This document shows, piece by piece, positions 35,326 to 45,006 of a stretch of DNA of 64,000 nucleotides (its first letter is position 1; every line of letters starts with the position of its first letter). This stretch comes from Bacteroidota bacterium. GTDB taxonomy: Bacteria > Bacteroidota > Bacteroidia > Cytophagales > Cyclobacteriaceae. The position numbers were made by a program, and so were the translations under genes. The stretch is from contig JAFDYU010000007.1 of assembly GCA_018267285.1 (NCBI GenBank), positions 193,397 to 257,396 on the forward strand. The letters run 5' to 3'. The notes beneath the pieces are model-generated. The model saw nothing but the letters and a program-made list of their open reading frames with translations. It was not told where the DNA came from and did no database searches.

Positions 35326-36450
35326 ATGAAAGATTTTGCGGCAGTTGTCAACGCCTACAAACAAATTGATCTGTCCAGTCGAAAGGTTGCACTGGCTACG
35401 GTAGTGCGAGTGCGCGGGTCATCGTACCGAAGCCCGGGCGCACGTATGCTGATTACCGATGATGGGCGCTGGGTAGGCTCCATAAGCGGTGGCTGCCTGG
35501 AAGGCGATGCGTTGCGCAAGGCAAGAAAGGTAATGAACGAAAAAAAACCAGTAGTGGTAACGTACGACACACGCGAAGAAAGCAATCAAAACCTGGGCAT
35601 CAGTTTGGGCTGCAATGGTATAATTGACGTGTTGTTCGAATCGGTCGATCATTTGGATAAAGAAAATCCGGTCAGGCTGTTCGAACGATTTGTTCACACC
35701 AAAAAAAATCTCGCCATGGCTACATTTATCTCGGGTACTTACATGGGAAGAAAATACCTGATTGATGAGACACAAAAAATACTGGCAGGCGAACCGGATC
35801 CGTCCGTTCTTCAAGATTTGAATCAGCTCTTTTCTTCCGGAAAGCCAGGGGTGAGAAAATATTTTATCAACGGAGAAGAAGCTGAAATTTTCCTGGAACT
35901 CATAAATCCTTCGTTGAGGCTTTTGATTTTTGGTGGTGGGTTTGATGCCCGACCGGTGAGCGAGCTGGCTCGGTCTCTTGGGTGGAACGTAGAGGTGACA
36001 GACGAATGTGTGGCACACCTAGCTCCGGTATTTTTTCCCGATGCCAAACTTTCGCTTTGCGATCGTGAGTTTGTAGATCGTGATTTTGAAATTACACCGT
36101 ACACCGCTTGTGTTTTAATGTCGCATAATTATGAATACGATCGCGATGTACTTCGAAAGCTGATCCATACCGAAACGCCCTACATTGGCATCCTCGGGCC
36201 ACGAAACCGTTTCGACATGATGGTAGCCGAGTTTGTTAAAGAGCAGATTTTTCTAACCAAAAAAGATTGGCTCCGAATCCACTCGCCCATTGGACTTGAC
36301 ATTGGCGCAGAAGCCCCGGACGAAATTGCAGTTTCAATCATTGCCGAAATTCAGGCGAAGTTTGCCAAACGCCTCGGAGGTTTTTTGAAGGCCAACGATG
36401 GGCCGATTCACCTTCGTAATTCAATTAATGAAGTTGAAAAAAAAAGCTGA
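35326..36450 (+). CDS. XdhC/CoxI family protein
   Basis: 374 residues from the ATG at 35326 (a TTG 9 bases earlier lies in the -7 box and was rejected). The N-terminal XdhC/CoxI domain has VVRVRGSSYRSPGARMLI and GSISGGCLEGDALRKA; the C-terminal half is a Rossmann-like XdhC_C domain (LLIFGGGFDARPVSELARSLGW, GPRNRFDMM). In other bacteria XdhC inserts sulfurated molybdenum cofactor into xanthine dehydrogenase-type enzymes. No molybdoenzyme gene is in this window. Confidence 0.88.
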   Translation: MKDFAAVVNAYKQIDLSSRKVALATVVRVRGSSYRSPGARMLITDDGRWVGSISGGCLEGDALRKARKVMNEKKPVVVTYDTREESNQNLGISLGCNGIIDVLFESVDHLDKENPVRLFERFVHTKKNLAMATFISGTYMGRKYLIDETQKILAGEPDPSVLQDLNQLFSSGKPGVRKYFINGEEAEIFLELINPSLRLLIFGGGFDARPVSELARSLGWNVEVTDECVAHLAPVFFPDAKLSLCDREFVDRDFEITPYTACVLMSHNYEYDRDVLRKLIHTETPYIGILGPRNRFDMMVAEFVKEQIFLTKKDWLRIHSPIGLDIGAEAPDEIAVSIIAEIQAKFAKRLGGFLKANDGPIHLRNSINEVEKKS

Positions 36451-36455
36451 TGGGT

Positions 36456-37856
36456 TTACCCAACAATAAGTTTCTGCCCGGGTTTGAGCTTGCTGCTTTT
36501 CAGATTGTTGAGTGCTTTTATACGCTCAATAGTAATGCCCGGAAGTTTTTTGGAAATATCCCAGAGCGTATCGCCCGGTTGAACCACGTACGTTTTATTA
36601 TCTTCTGAGACGGGCAAAACCATTGGCTCAGAAATCTGAGAAACACTTGCCGTTGGGGCAAGCCAGATAACGAGTCGTTGGCCCGTGCGTATCAAACTAC
36701 TGTGAAGATGATTCCATTCTTTAAGGTCTCGCACGCTCACGCCAAAGCGTTGAGCAATGGTGCCGAGCACATCGCCATAGCGTACATGGTACACGTTGCG
36801 TTCACGCCCGTAGGTGTTGTTGCTTATTTTTTGTGCAATCACTTCCCATTCTTTTTTTCCGGTGGCCACAGAATCCAAAATTTCGGACCGGTTTAAAGCG
36901 AACGATTCTTTGATTCCCTTCGGTATTTTAATGATGTGAGTTTGGTCGTCTTCAGGCACTACATTTTTTCGTATGGAAGGGTTGAGCAGTTGCAAATCTT
37001 CCAGGCAAGCACCCGTTAGTTTTGCAAAAGTTTCGAAATGAAAAAATGTATTTACGTTCAAAGTATCGTGAGGTAAAAATTCTTCGTGAGCCGGCTCGTA
37101 CAAATTGTGTTCTTCAGCAAAATTGAGGGCATAAATAATTGCTATGAATTGTGGCACATACGACCGGGTTTCGCGGGGCAGTTTGTTGTAGATTTCCCAA
37201 AAAGTTTTTTTATACCCCGACCTGCGAATGGCCCAGCGCACAGTGCCAGGTCCTGAATTGTAGGCCGCCAATGCAAGATGCCAATCTTTAAAAATAGAAT
37301 GAAGTTGAGACAAGTAACGACAGGCGGCATCGGTAGCTTGTTCAGGGTCCATCCGCTCGTCAAGCAACCAATTGTTTTGCAAACCAAAATAACGGCCTGT
37401 ACCTGACATAAATTGCCAAAGACCCACAGCCCGAGCAACGGAGGAAGCGCGCGGGTTTAGCCCCGATTCGATAATACTCAGGTATTTCAGCTCGTCCGGA
37501 AGATTGTACTCTTTTAATTTTTTTTCGAAGAGGGGAAAGTACAAGTCTTTTTTGCGCAACATGGAGCGGGTGTACTCGCGGTCGCGTACGGTAAAATATT
37601 CAATGAAAGCATGTACTTTATTGTTGTAGGTTAGCGGTATGGTTCTCTCCAAACAACTAAGCCTATCGGCTACCAACTCAGGAGAGTCATCGGCAGGGGC
37701 AAAGTCAAAATCAGAAAAGCTGATCAGCTCAGATTTTACAGAGTCTTTAACTTCAAGAGAATCGACAGGGAGCGGATGCTCTATTGAGTCTTGCTCTGTT
37801 TGTGCTGCTGCAGGAAAAGCGCCTAAAAATAATATGGCTGCAATAATTCCCTTCAT
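36456..37856 (-). CDS. mltD: MltD-type lytic transglycosylase with two LysM domains
   Basis: 466 residues: signal peptide (ending AAAQT), lysozyme-like SLT domain with catalytic Glu130 in SIIESGLNPRA and the GLWQFMSGTGRYFGL block, then two LysM peptidoglycan-binding repeats (YHVRYGDVLGTIAQRFG and TYVVQPGDTLWDISKKL) ending at the C-terminus. It cleaves glycan strands of murein. It converges with xdhC, with 5 bases between the stops. Confidence 0.93.
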   Translation of the reverse strand: MKGIIAAILFLGAFPAAAQTEQDSIEHPLPVDSLEVKDSVKSELISFSDFDFAPADDSPELVADRLSCLERTIPLTYNNKVHAFIEYFTVRDREYTRSMLRKKDLYFPLFEKKLKEYNLPDELKYLSIIESGLNPRASSVARAVGLWQFMSGTGRYFGLQNNWLLDERMDPEQATDAACRYLSQLHSIFKDWHLALAAYNSGPGTVRWAIRRSGYKKTFWEIYNKLPRETRSYVPQFIAIIYALNFAEEHNLYEPAHEEFLPHDTLNVNTFFHFETFAKLTGACLEDLQLLNPSIRKNVVPEDDQTHIIKIPKGIKESFALNRSEILDSVATGKKEWEVIAQKISNNTYGRERNVYHVRYGDVLGTIAQRFGVSVRDLKEWNHLHSSLIRTGQRLVIWLAPTASVSQISEPMVLPVSEDNKTYVVQPGDTLWDISKKLPGITIERIKALNNLKSSKLKPGQKLIVG

Positions 37857-37911
37857 TTCAGATCTACTCTAAAATTAAAAAATGGTGAAATTTAAAAGCA
37901 GTGGATCGAGA

Positions 37912-38121
37912 TTACTTCTCGTCAATTTTCGGCATCTCGTTGCCCGCAGTGTCCACCTCTTTTTTCACATCCTTCACGGCATCTTTAAACTCACGGATAC
38001 CCTTGCCAAGTCCTTTGGCAAACTCAGGTATTTTTTTGGCTCCGAAAAAAACGAGTACAAAAACACCAATTACCATCCACTCCCAAATACCGGGTGCACC
38101 TAACAAAAGAATAGCTTTCAT
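37912..38121 (-). CDS. tatA: Twin-arginine translocase subunit TatA
   Basis: 69 residues: one N-terminal membrane helix (WEWMVIGVFVLVFFG), the hinge FGAKKIPEFAKGLGKGIREFK and an acidic/basic amphipathic tail. This is the TatA/TatE layout; the FG hinge and the length exclude TatB. tatC is not nearby. Confidence 0.93.
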   Translation of the reverse strand: MKAILLLGAPGIWEWMVIGVFVLVFFGAKKIPEFAKGLGKGIREFKDAVKDVKKEVDTAGNEMPKIDEK

Positions 38122-38176
38122 ATCAAAAATAATTAGTCTGTAAAGGTATGAAAGAAATCAGAAGTTTGAAAAGCTA

Positions 38177-39397
38177 TTAGTTATCGCGAAGCCACAGCTC
38201 TGGGTTGAGGGTTTCTATATTTTTTCGGATCTGGAAACGCAATTCGGATATGCCATCGGCCATGGAGCGCACGCGGCCAAGTTCTTCGCTGGTAGTTACC
38301 TTCTGCCCGGGCTTGACGAAGACTTCTTTCAGCCCATAATAGACCGTATAGTATTCTCCGTGGCTTAAAATCACCGCATTGCCAAACGGAGGGATGAAGC
38401 CGATGGTGCGCACTTCGCCATTGAACACGGCCCGCACGGGCTCGTTTTGCTTAGTTTGTATGTTGATGCCATCGTTTTGAACCACAATGCCTTTAAGTAC
38501 CGGATGCATTTGCCGGCCAAATTTTTGCGAAATGAAACCTGACACCGGCCACGGAATTTTGTTTTTGTTATCTTCAAAGGCTGCCGAGAGGGTGGTGATT
38601 TCGTAGGCTTTCGTTACTTCGTTCAGTTTGTTTTTGTCGCGCGCTTTGGCCTCGCGCGCAGCCCGCTCCATTTCATCCTTGATAAGTTTTGCAATCAGTT
38701 GGTCGAGTTCAGCAACTGCATTTTTTGAAACTTCCAGTTCGCGTTTCAATCGTTTTTCTTCTTTTTCAAGCGAGCGGACTACCTTCTTTTGTTTCTGCTT
38801 GAGGCCGGTGAGATGTTCGCTTTGCTTGATCTCATCGGATAAAAGATTTTGCTTTTCATTTCGCTTGGTTTCGATTTGCTTGACCTGGTCTGCCAGCAAA
38901 AGTTGTGTTTTGTTGATGGCCTCTCCCTGTTCCTGGCGCGCCTTGCCATATTGACTCATATATTTCAAACGCATGAGCAGTTGATCAAACGATTCGGAAG
39001 AAAAGATCAGCATCAGTTTATCGGTTTTGCCACTGGCTTTTTGTGCTGCAAAAACCATGGCGGCATATTCTTCTTTTAGCTGAGTCACATCTTTTTCAAG
39101 AACCTCCAATATTTGGTTGTCTTCATCGATGTCCTCTTCGAGCAGTGCAATTTCGCTTTTGATGGAATTGATTAAATTTTCTTGTTGGCTAATTCTTCGG
39201 TTAAGAGCGGCCAACTCCCCGATTGAATTTTTTTTCTCTCGTGAAGTCTCGCCTAGGATTTTTTCCGTTTCATTAATCTTCTCAATATTCTCCAGACGCT
39301 CGCGTTGTAGTTGTGACTTTGTTTTTTTCTGAGCGGCAATAGGCATGCCGATGAAGAGGATCAGTCCTAACGAGAGGATTTTCTTACCTGCGGTCAT
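38177..39397 (-). CDS. EnvC-like murein hydrolase activator with degenerate LytM domain
   Basis: 406 residues: a signal peptide (ending AAQKK), a long coiled coil (about 25-260, rich in E, K, L, Q) and a C-terminal LytM/M23 domain. The zinc ligands of an active M23 peptidase are not in place: the HxxxD position reads NDGIN and the HxHFE position reads ELRFQI, while the middle HG is kept. That resembles EnvC, which activates amidases and does not cut murein itself. It overlaps the upstream DUF4292 gene by 14 bases. Confidence 0.85.
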   Translation of the reverse strand: MTAGKKILSLGLILFIGMPIAAQKKTKSQLQRERLENIEKINETEKILGETSREKKNSIGELAALNRRISQQENLINSIKSEIALLEEDIDEDNQILEVLEKDVTQLKEEYAAMVFAAQKASGKTDKLMLIFSSESFDQLLMRLKYMSQYGKARQEQGEAINKTQLLLADQVKQIETKRNEKQNLLSDEIKQSEHLTGLKQKQKKVVRSLEKEEKRLKRELEVSKNAVAELDQLIAKLIKDEMERAAREAKARDKNKLNEVTKAYEITTLSAAFEDNKNKIPWPVSGFISQKFGRQMHPVLKGIVVQNDGINIQTKQNEPVRAVFNGEVRTIGFIPPFGNAVILSHGEYYTVYYGLKEVFVKPGQKVTTSEELGRVRSMADGISELRFQIRKNIETLNPELWLRDN

Positions 39398-40127
39398 ATC
39401 GCTTCGGAATCTTGAAATGAAAGCGAAGACTTTTAGTACCTACTTCGGCTTTGATGTACTCAAAAGCAATGGTGTTGTTCATTATGCCCGAGGCCGTTTT
39501 GTAAAGAACTTCAATTATACCTTTGTATGGGAACAATTTGTCGCCCAACGGTTTAAAGTCTGAGTAATTAATTTTAACGGTATTACCTGTGCCGGATTCC
39601 TCCAAGTCAACCCGTTCTAATTTTTTTGTGGTTTTATGGATCAAATTTTGAATGGTAATTGAGCCTTCGTGTTGAATGAGCTTATTAAAAAAAGAATCTT
39701 CGGTTACTTCATCTTGTGCTCGTTTCGAAATAATGAGATTACCCAGAAGGGCGGCCTGCACTACATCGTAATTAATATTGAAGTTAAAGCGTCTGGACAA
39801 ATCATCGTAATTAAAAACATAATATTCTTTTTGAACATCGCTAACAATGGTGATGGAATCTTTATTGATTAATGCCGAGCCACCTTGTATGCCGATAACC
39901 GTAAGTTTCATCCAAATTACACTGTCTTTGCGAACTCGTATATGAGCTTTTACTTCACGTTCTTTGGTGTTGTCGCGAAAAATCAATCGAGCTTTACCTT
40001 GCAGATAATCAAAATCAACTTCCTGAACATTAATAGACTTCGGAGCAGGAGGAAGTATGGGCGTAATTTTTCGATGACACGATTGAAAGAGCAGAAGAAT
40101 AAAAAGAAAAAAAATCAATCGGAACAT
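39384..40127 (-). CDS. DUF4292 lipoprotein
   Basis: 247 residues: lipobox FQSC (Cys17), then a beta-rich domain (VDFDYLQGKARLIFRDN..., YYVFNYDDLSRRFNFNINYD) that resembles the LolA/LolB-like DUF4292 family of Bacteroidota. It is transcribed just before the EnvC-like gene and overlaps it. The function is unknown; an outer-membrane lipoprotein or lipid-handling role is inference. Confidence 0.78.
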   Translation of the reverse strand: MFRLIFFLFILLLFQSCHRKITPILPPAPKSINVQEVDFDYLQGKARLIFRDNTKEREVKAHIRVRKDSVIWMKLTVIGIQGGSALINKDSITIVSDVQKEYYVFNYDDLSRRFNFNINYDVVQAALLGNLIISKRAQDEVTEDSFFNKLIQHEGSITIQNLIHKTTKKLERVDLEESGTGNTVKINYSDFKPLGDKLFPYKGIIEVLYKTASGIMNNTIAFEYIKAEVGTKSLRFHFKIPKRYDRR

Positions 40128-40150
40128 TTGGGGTAGTTTAAATTGATTTG

Positions 40151-40158
40151 CGAAGTTA
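40151..40158 (-). promoter_or_regulatory. Candidate -7 box TAACTTCG of the DUF4292-envC operon
   Basis: A TTCG-ending -7 box, 23 bases before the start codon. The 14-base context ATTTGCGAAGTTAA (plus strand) is identical to that upstream of manC (46137-46150). Confidence 0.4.
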
Positions 40159-40213
40159 ATGATTAATGTTGAAGAAGAAGGCTCTTATACCTTTCCAAAT
40201 CTTTAAAAAAATC

Positions 40214-41962
40214 TTAATTTATTTTTCGATCGCTGATTTTTTTGTTGAGCGCTTCGTTGTCACCGTTCAGTGATTTGGCTTTTTGCCATTGCACCACAGC
40301 ATCCTCGGTTTTACCCAGTTGAAAAAGTATATCCCCGTAATGTTCGTAATGTGTAGCGTTGGCCGAAGGCGATTCGATTACGCGCTCCATCACTTTGCGG
40401 GCGTCTTTGTATTTGCCCGCTTGAAATAATACCCAGGCATGGGTGTCGAGATAAGAAACATTGGTTGGGTGATTTTTAATCAATAATGCCGACATGCGTT
40501 CGGCCTTGTCGAGGTTTACCTTTCGGAGCGAGAGGAAATAGCTGTAGTTGTTCAGTACATAATCATTGTTGGGGCTAAGCGCCAGCACTTCTTCGTAAGC
40601 CTGATCCGATTTTTCAAATTCTTTCGAGGCATTGTACGCATCGCCCAACATGGTGTAGATTTCGCTTAACAAATTGGTGTTGCCGGCCGAAAGTCTTTTA
40701 GCTTGTTCAAGCGTTCGTGCAGCCTCCCTGTAATTCTTTTTACGGCTGTACGCAATGCCGTTGAAGTAGTAGATCATCGCCTGGTTAGGGAAATATTCAA
40801 GTGCCCTTTCGGCATGAGCAATTACGCTATCGGACTGGCTGGATTGGGTTTCCAGAAAAAGTAAGTTTTGCCACGCCTCAAAGCTTACGGTTCCGCTGTT
40901 AATGGCATTCAAGTACTCGCGGCAAGCCTCTTGATTTTTTTCAAGCATCAGAAACATATCACCGCCCACCAAGTGCACATCCGGGTCTGCGGGGTAAATG
41001 GTTTTCAGTTTTTCAAACAAGCTTATGGTAAAATTTTCAAGATCGGCATCAACAATTTTTTTGCTTTTGTTCAGAGAAAGAGCGGCATTGTACGTGCCCA
41101 ACATCAATACTTTGCTGGTGATGGAAACATCGGCATCATCAAACAACTGAACGACCAGCTCTCTGGATTTTTTTTCTTGCCCCACATCGTGGTAAAGCCC
41201 GGCACGCAGCACTTTGGCACTACCGGCTTCAGGATGAGTGGAAATAAATTTTTCGAGGTACGTGATTCCGCGCGAAGCCTGATTATGCTGAGAAAGTATT
41301 TCGGCCTGAGCCAAAACAAAACGCTCTTCATCGGGGTAAGCTTCAATCAATTTGTCGCCTTCGGCCAGGGCTTCTTCAATTTTTCCTTTCTCAAAAAAGA
41401 TGCGCTGCTTTTGGAGAGAAGAAATTTCGTTAATGCCGAAAAAGGCTTCTGCTTGGTTGTATGTTTTTAGGGCTTCATCGAGCTTATTGTTTTGCAGGTA
41501 AATGCCGGCAAGCTCGTACAGCCGTTCTTCGCACCCGCTTACTTCTTTCATCAGGGTTTGCAAGGTCTGTGCGGCTTTATCAAACTGCCGTTGATTGGAG
41601 TAAATGTGCGTAGCGAGCAAATAGAAATATTTGTTTTGAGGGTCAAGCTTCAGTGCAGTTTCAATGCTTTGTGCGGCACGTTGCAAATCGTCTGCCGTAT
41701 TCCCTTTTAAATAGACTTCAGCAATTTTGTAATGTATGGTGGCATTGTTGGAGTTGTATTCCAGTGCTTGCTGAAAATAGAAAAGCGCCTTGGTGTAATC
41801 TTCAAGAATAAAATTTTTCTCACCCTCCAAAAAGATTCGTTCGGCTTCAGCCGACTTCACGGAAGCAAAAACATCTTCTTTGGTTTTCTTTTTTTCCTTT
41901 TGTGCCTGTGTGGGGAAATACAAACCAATCAATACAAAAATGAAAACGAATTTTGTGTTCAA
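40214..41962 (-). CDS. Secreted tetratricopeptide-repeat protein
   Basis: 582 residues: a signal peptide (ending PTQAQ) and TPR units through almost the whole length, for example YTKALFYFQQALEYNSNNATIHYKIAEVYLK, FDKAAQTLQTL, YREAARTLEQAKRLSAGN and KTEDAVVQWQKAKSLNGDN. It is probably a periplasmic scaffold. No other domain is visible. A promoter lies at 42015-41982. Confidence 0.85.
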   Translation of the reverse strand: MNTKFVFIFVLIGLYFPTQAQKEKKKTKEDVFASVKSAEAERIFLEGEKNFILEDYTKALFYFQQALEYNSNNATIHYKIAEVYLKGNTADDLQRAAQSIETALKLDPQNKYFYLLATHIYSNQRQFDKAAQTLQTLMKEVSGCEERLYELAGIYLQNNKLDEALKTYNQAEAFFGINEISSLQKQRIFFEKGKIEEALAEGDKLIEAYPDEERFVLAQAEILSQHNQASRGITYLEKFISTHPEAGSAKVLRAGLYHDVGQEKKSRELVVQLFDDADVSITSKVLMLGTYNAALSLNKSKKIVDADLENFTISLFEKLKTIYPADPDVHLVGGDMFLMLEKNQEACREYLNAINSGTVSFEAWQNLLFLETQSSQSDSVIAHAERALEYFPNQAMIYYFNGIAYSRKKNYREAARTLEQAKRLSAGNTNLLSEIYTMLGDAYNASKEFEKSDQAYEEVLALSPNNDYVLNNYSYFLSLRKVNLDKAERMSALLIKNHPTNVSYLDTHAWVLFQAGKYKDARKVMERVIESPSANATHYEHYGDILFQLGKTEDAVVQWQKAKSLNGDNEALNKKISDRKIN

Positions 41963-41981
41963 GATGAAGGTGTTGATTGCA

Positions 41982-42015
41982 CAAAGGTAGGCAATAAATC
42001 AGAGGGGTTGGTCAA
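41982..42015 (-). promoter_or_regulatory. Promoter of the TPR gene (TTG - 23 bases - TACCTTTG)
   Basis: On the minus strand, TTG at 42015-42013 and TACCTTTG at 41989-41982, 19 bases before the start codon. The -33 element lies just inside the end of the flippase gene. Confidence 0.55.
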
Positions 42016-43469
42016 TCTTTTTGCCGAGCGGCAGGCTCATGCCACTTTGTTTTTCGTTCTATCAAATAGATGGAAAACAAATAAACACCCATAACCAGCG
42101 CGTGAAAGCCCGTTGCCAATAGTTGCTTTGAAAAAGTGACTTTGTCAATAAGCAGAATTAGGATGTACGTAAAACTGATGTACAAAATACCCCGAACGAT
42201 TTTGTAGGGTATGGGGAAAAATCGTTGACCGAAAAAATAACACCCCACGGCCATCAGTCCGTAAACAATAGCCGTTGCCCAACTGCTGCCGTAATACCCC
42301 GCCCACGGAATCAAAATAAAATTCATTCCTATAGTAAGCACAACTCCACCAGCGGTAAGGATTGTTCCAAAATAGGTTTTGTCGGTAAGTTTAAACCACA
42401 CACTGAAATTGTAATACACGCCCAAAAAAAGATAGCCCAGCAAAAGCGGAGGTACAATGTTCAAGCCTTCCCAGTATTCGGGTTTGCGCATTAAAAATTT
42501 CAGCATATCCATATTGATGCTCACACCAAGGAGAATAACACAGCAGACGATAATGAAATAATGATTGACCCTGGCAAAGAGTGCAGGAGAATTTTTGTCT
42601 ACGGCATTGGAAAAAAAGAACGGTTCGCCCGCCAACCGGAATGCCTGTACGGTCAGGTTCATAAAAACCGAAAACTTATAGCAGGCACCAAACACACCGA
42701 GTGCAAAAGCTGAGCTGCGACCGGGGTAAAAATTTTCGGGGAGCCATCGTTCCAGTGTAAGCCGTGAAAAGAATTCGTTCATCATCCCGGCTAGGCCGGT
42801 GAGCATGATGGGGTAGGCGTAGCGCACCAGGGAAGGGAACACTTCCAAATCGAAAGCCGGCCGCCAGGAAGTCAACGTTTTGAAAAAAAACAACAGGTAG
42901 AATAGGTTGGCAACCAGGTTGGCAAGGAAAATATAGCCGATGCCAATTGCCGGGTTAAAAGCAAAATACAAAAAATACAACGTGAGCCCGATCTGAATAA
43001 CTACGTTGGTTATTTTAAAAGCCGCGTAGTGCAATGGTTTTTTTTGTAGCCGCAAGCGTGCAAACGGAATGCTCACCACATTGTCGGTAAACATAATGAG
43101 GGTTAGCCATACAATATAATTTTCATGGCCGGCTACACCGAGCAGATTGGCAAACGAAGCGGCAAACGAAATGAAAAGCAACGACAGAAATAAACTGATG
43201 GCCGTTACGGCCGTTTGCGCAAGGTTGAAAATTTTGGCTTCATCGGCACCGGGTTTTGTGGCAAAACGAAAATAAGCGGTTTCCATGCCGAAGCTGTACA
43301 CAATATTCAGAACAGCCACACATGCCATGAGCAACGTATAAGGGCCGTATTCTTCCGGGTTAAAAAAAATGGTGTGGATGGGGAATAGTAGAAAATTCAA
43401 GAGCCGGGGCACCATATTGCCCAGGCCGTAGAGCACCGTTTCGCCAGCAAGTTGTTTTAGTTTAGACAT
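42012..43469 (-). CDS. Polysaccharide flippase of the Wzx/MATE-like family
   Basis: 485 residues with about 12-14 membrane segments. The N-terminus LAGETVLYGLGNMVPRLLNFLLFP is the usual opening of oligosaccharide flippase (polysaccharide_synt) proteins, and FGMETAYFRFA and a conserved Arg-rich loop follow. It would move lipid-linked sugar units across the inner membrane. No glycosyltransferase cluster is adjacent, though manC lies 1.5 kb away on the same strand. The 303 bases upstream (43470-43772) hold no gene; only the region before the next plus-strand gene shows a promoter-like box (TATTTTTG, 43736-43743). Confidence 0.85.
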   Translation of the reverse strand: MSKLKQLAGETVLYGLGNMVPRLLNFLLFPIHTIFFNPEEYGPYTLLMACVAVLNIVYSFGMETAYFRFATKPGADEAKIFNLAQTAVTAISLFLSLLFISFAASFANLLGVAGHENYIVWLTLIMFTDNVVSIPFARLRLQKKPLHYAAFKITNVVIQIGLTLYFLYFAFNPAIGIGYIFLANLVANLFYLLFFFKTLTSWRPAFDLEVFPSLVRYAYPIMLTGLAGMMNEFFSRLTLERWLPENFYPGRSSAFALGVFGACYKFSVFMNLTVQAFRLAGEPFFFSNAVDKNSPALFARVNHYFIIVCCVILLGVSINMDMLKFLMRKPEYWEGLNIVPPLLLGYLFLGVYYNFSVWFKLTDKTYFGTILTAGGVVLTIGMNFILIPWAGYYGSSWATAIVYGLMAVGCYFFGQRFFPIPYKIVRGILYISFTYILILLIDKVTFSKQLLATGFHALVMGVYLFSIYLIERKTKWHEPAARQKD

Positions 43470-43772
43470 TGGTAACTCAGTTTACCCATCAAATACTTTT
43501 CAATACACGTTTTAAGATTGGTGGCTGGAGCTTGCTGTCAATATTTTAAAAATCTTTCAAATTACGCATTTGTTTGATTTTGAGCTAAAACAGCTCGCGT
43601 CAAGATTTAGGTTGTTTTGTAAGATGCTTTAAAGATTTTACCGATGTTGCGAATCATTGGATGTCTGTTTGGGAATGTCTTTTTAGCTATTCGAAATCTG
43701 ATCTGTACATCAGTATATAATTTTGATAGAATACTTATTTTTGTAGTTTACTTAGAGTTTAAAATTAAATCA

Positions 43773-44987
43773 ATGAGGATATTTTTGATCCTGTGTATAA
43801 TAAATATAAATACAAATGTTCTTGCACAGACTTTTACCGGCTCTGGTAATCCGGCAGATTGGAATACACCAACAAATTGGTCACCAAATGGTGTTCCCTC
43901 CGGAAGTACAACGAATGTTAATGTCAATAGTAGCAAATCACCAATACTAAATACCGGGGCCAGTAATACGATAGGAAATGTTACACTTACCAGTTCTGAA
44001 ACCCTCACTATAAGTACCGGAGCAAGTCTTACCTTAGGTTCTTCGGCTCAATTCAATGCAGGTACGCCCGATAAACGCTCGATGAACTTCACCAGTAGTG
44101 GTACATTGAATGTTAATACGGGGGCAAGTGGAGATGGAACATTAGAAATATGGGGAGATCTAATTGTTACTTCGAGTTTAACAATGAATATTAGCGGGAA
44201 TCTGATTATTCATGGAGATTTTCAAATGACCAGCAGTGGAACCGTAACCGTAACAGGTGGTGGTACTATAACGATAGATGGTAACCTCACTGGAACTTCA
44301 AGCGATAAACTCTCCGTGAGTGGAACCGGAAGCACTCTTACTGTTGGAGGAAGTATATCCTTGGGGAGCAGCGGTCAGATTACAACTTCGGGCGGAGGAA
44401 CGATCAATGCCGGTAGTTGCACCTGTAGTGGCTGTCAATCACAATGCAATGCAGTGCCGATACTACTGTCTTCTTTCTCCTCGTCTTCAAAACAAAATTC
44501 GATTGAACTAAACTGGTCTACTTCCTCCGAAATCAACTTCAACTATTTTTCCTTGCAAAGATCGGCCAACGGCAAAGACTTTAACGAAATAACCCAGGTG
44601 CAGGGCCACGGCACAACCAACGAAGCCCACCACTACCAATACGAAGACCGCCTCCCATTTATAGGCAAAAATTATTATCGGCTAACCTCCGTAGATTTCG
44701 ACAATTATCAGGAAACATTCAAGGTGATTGCACAAGAGTTTTACGGCAACCGGGAGTTTAGCATCAGCCCCAACCCCACCGATGGCCGTAGCATCAGGTT
44801 GAATTTTAATTTTGAAAGTGCTGACGGGCTGCTCACCCTTTACAACAACATTGGATATGTGGTGGCCACTTACGAGATAACCGGGGCAGGGGACATCGAT
44901 TTTGAGAGCCCTCTTAAATCAGGGATTTATCTGGCAAAGTTTTCTTCGGGCGATTTTAACAAGACGGTGCGTTTTGTAGTGAACTAA
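43773..44987 (+). CDS. Secreted beta-strand protein with type IX sorting domain
   Basis: 404 residues from the ATG at 43773, which gives a signal peptide (MRIFLILCIININTNVLAQ); the longer frame from 43644 has an unnatural leader and was rejected. The mature part opens with ADWNTPTNWSPNGVPSG, the same W-containing opening as the giant protein at 25146, followed by Ser/Thr/Gly-rich strands, a Cys cluster (CTCSGCQSQC) and the C-terminal fibronectin-like and sorting region (LNWSTSSEINFNYFSLQRS, ISPNPTDGRSIRLNF). It looks like a small paralogue of the giant protein. Confidence 0.82.
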   Translation: MRIFLILCIININTNVLAQTFTGSGNPADWNTPTNWSPNGVPSGSTTNVNVNSSKSPILNTGASNTIGNVTLTSSETLTISTGASLTLGSSAQFNAGTPDKRSMNFTSSGTLNVNTGASGDGTLEIWGDLIVTSSLTMNISGNLIIHGDFQMTSSGTVTVTGGGTITIDGNLTGTSSDKLSVSGTGSTLTVGGSISLGSSGQITTSGGGTINAGSCTCSGCQSQCNAVPILLSSFSSSSKQNSIELNWSTSSEINFNYFSLQRSANGKDFNEITQVQGHGTTNEAHHYQYEDRLPFIGKNYYRLTSVDFDNYQETFKVIAQEFYGNREFSISPNPTDGRSIRLNFNFESADGLLTLYNNIGYVVATYEITGAGDIDFESPLKSGIYLAKFSSGDFNKTVRFVVN

Positions 44988-45006
44988 GGTCGCTGTCTAC
45001 CAGTTC

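Noticed and set aside
38177-39397. EnvC-like protein as an active M23 endopeptidase
   Set aside because: The HxxxD and final HxH positions are NDGIN and ELRFQ, so zinc binding is unlikely; activator function fits better.
43470-43772. Small RNA or extra gene in the gap before the second sorting-domain protein
   Set aside because: I see only a 5-bp inverted repeat (GAGCT/AGCTC near 43582) and a promoter-like TATTTTTG box; nothing supports an RNA gene.
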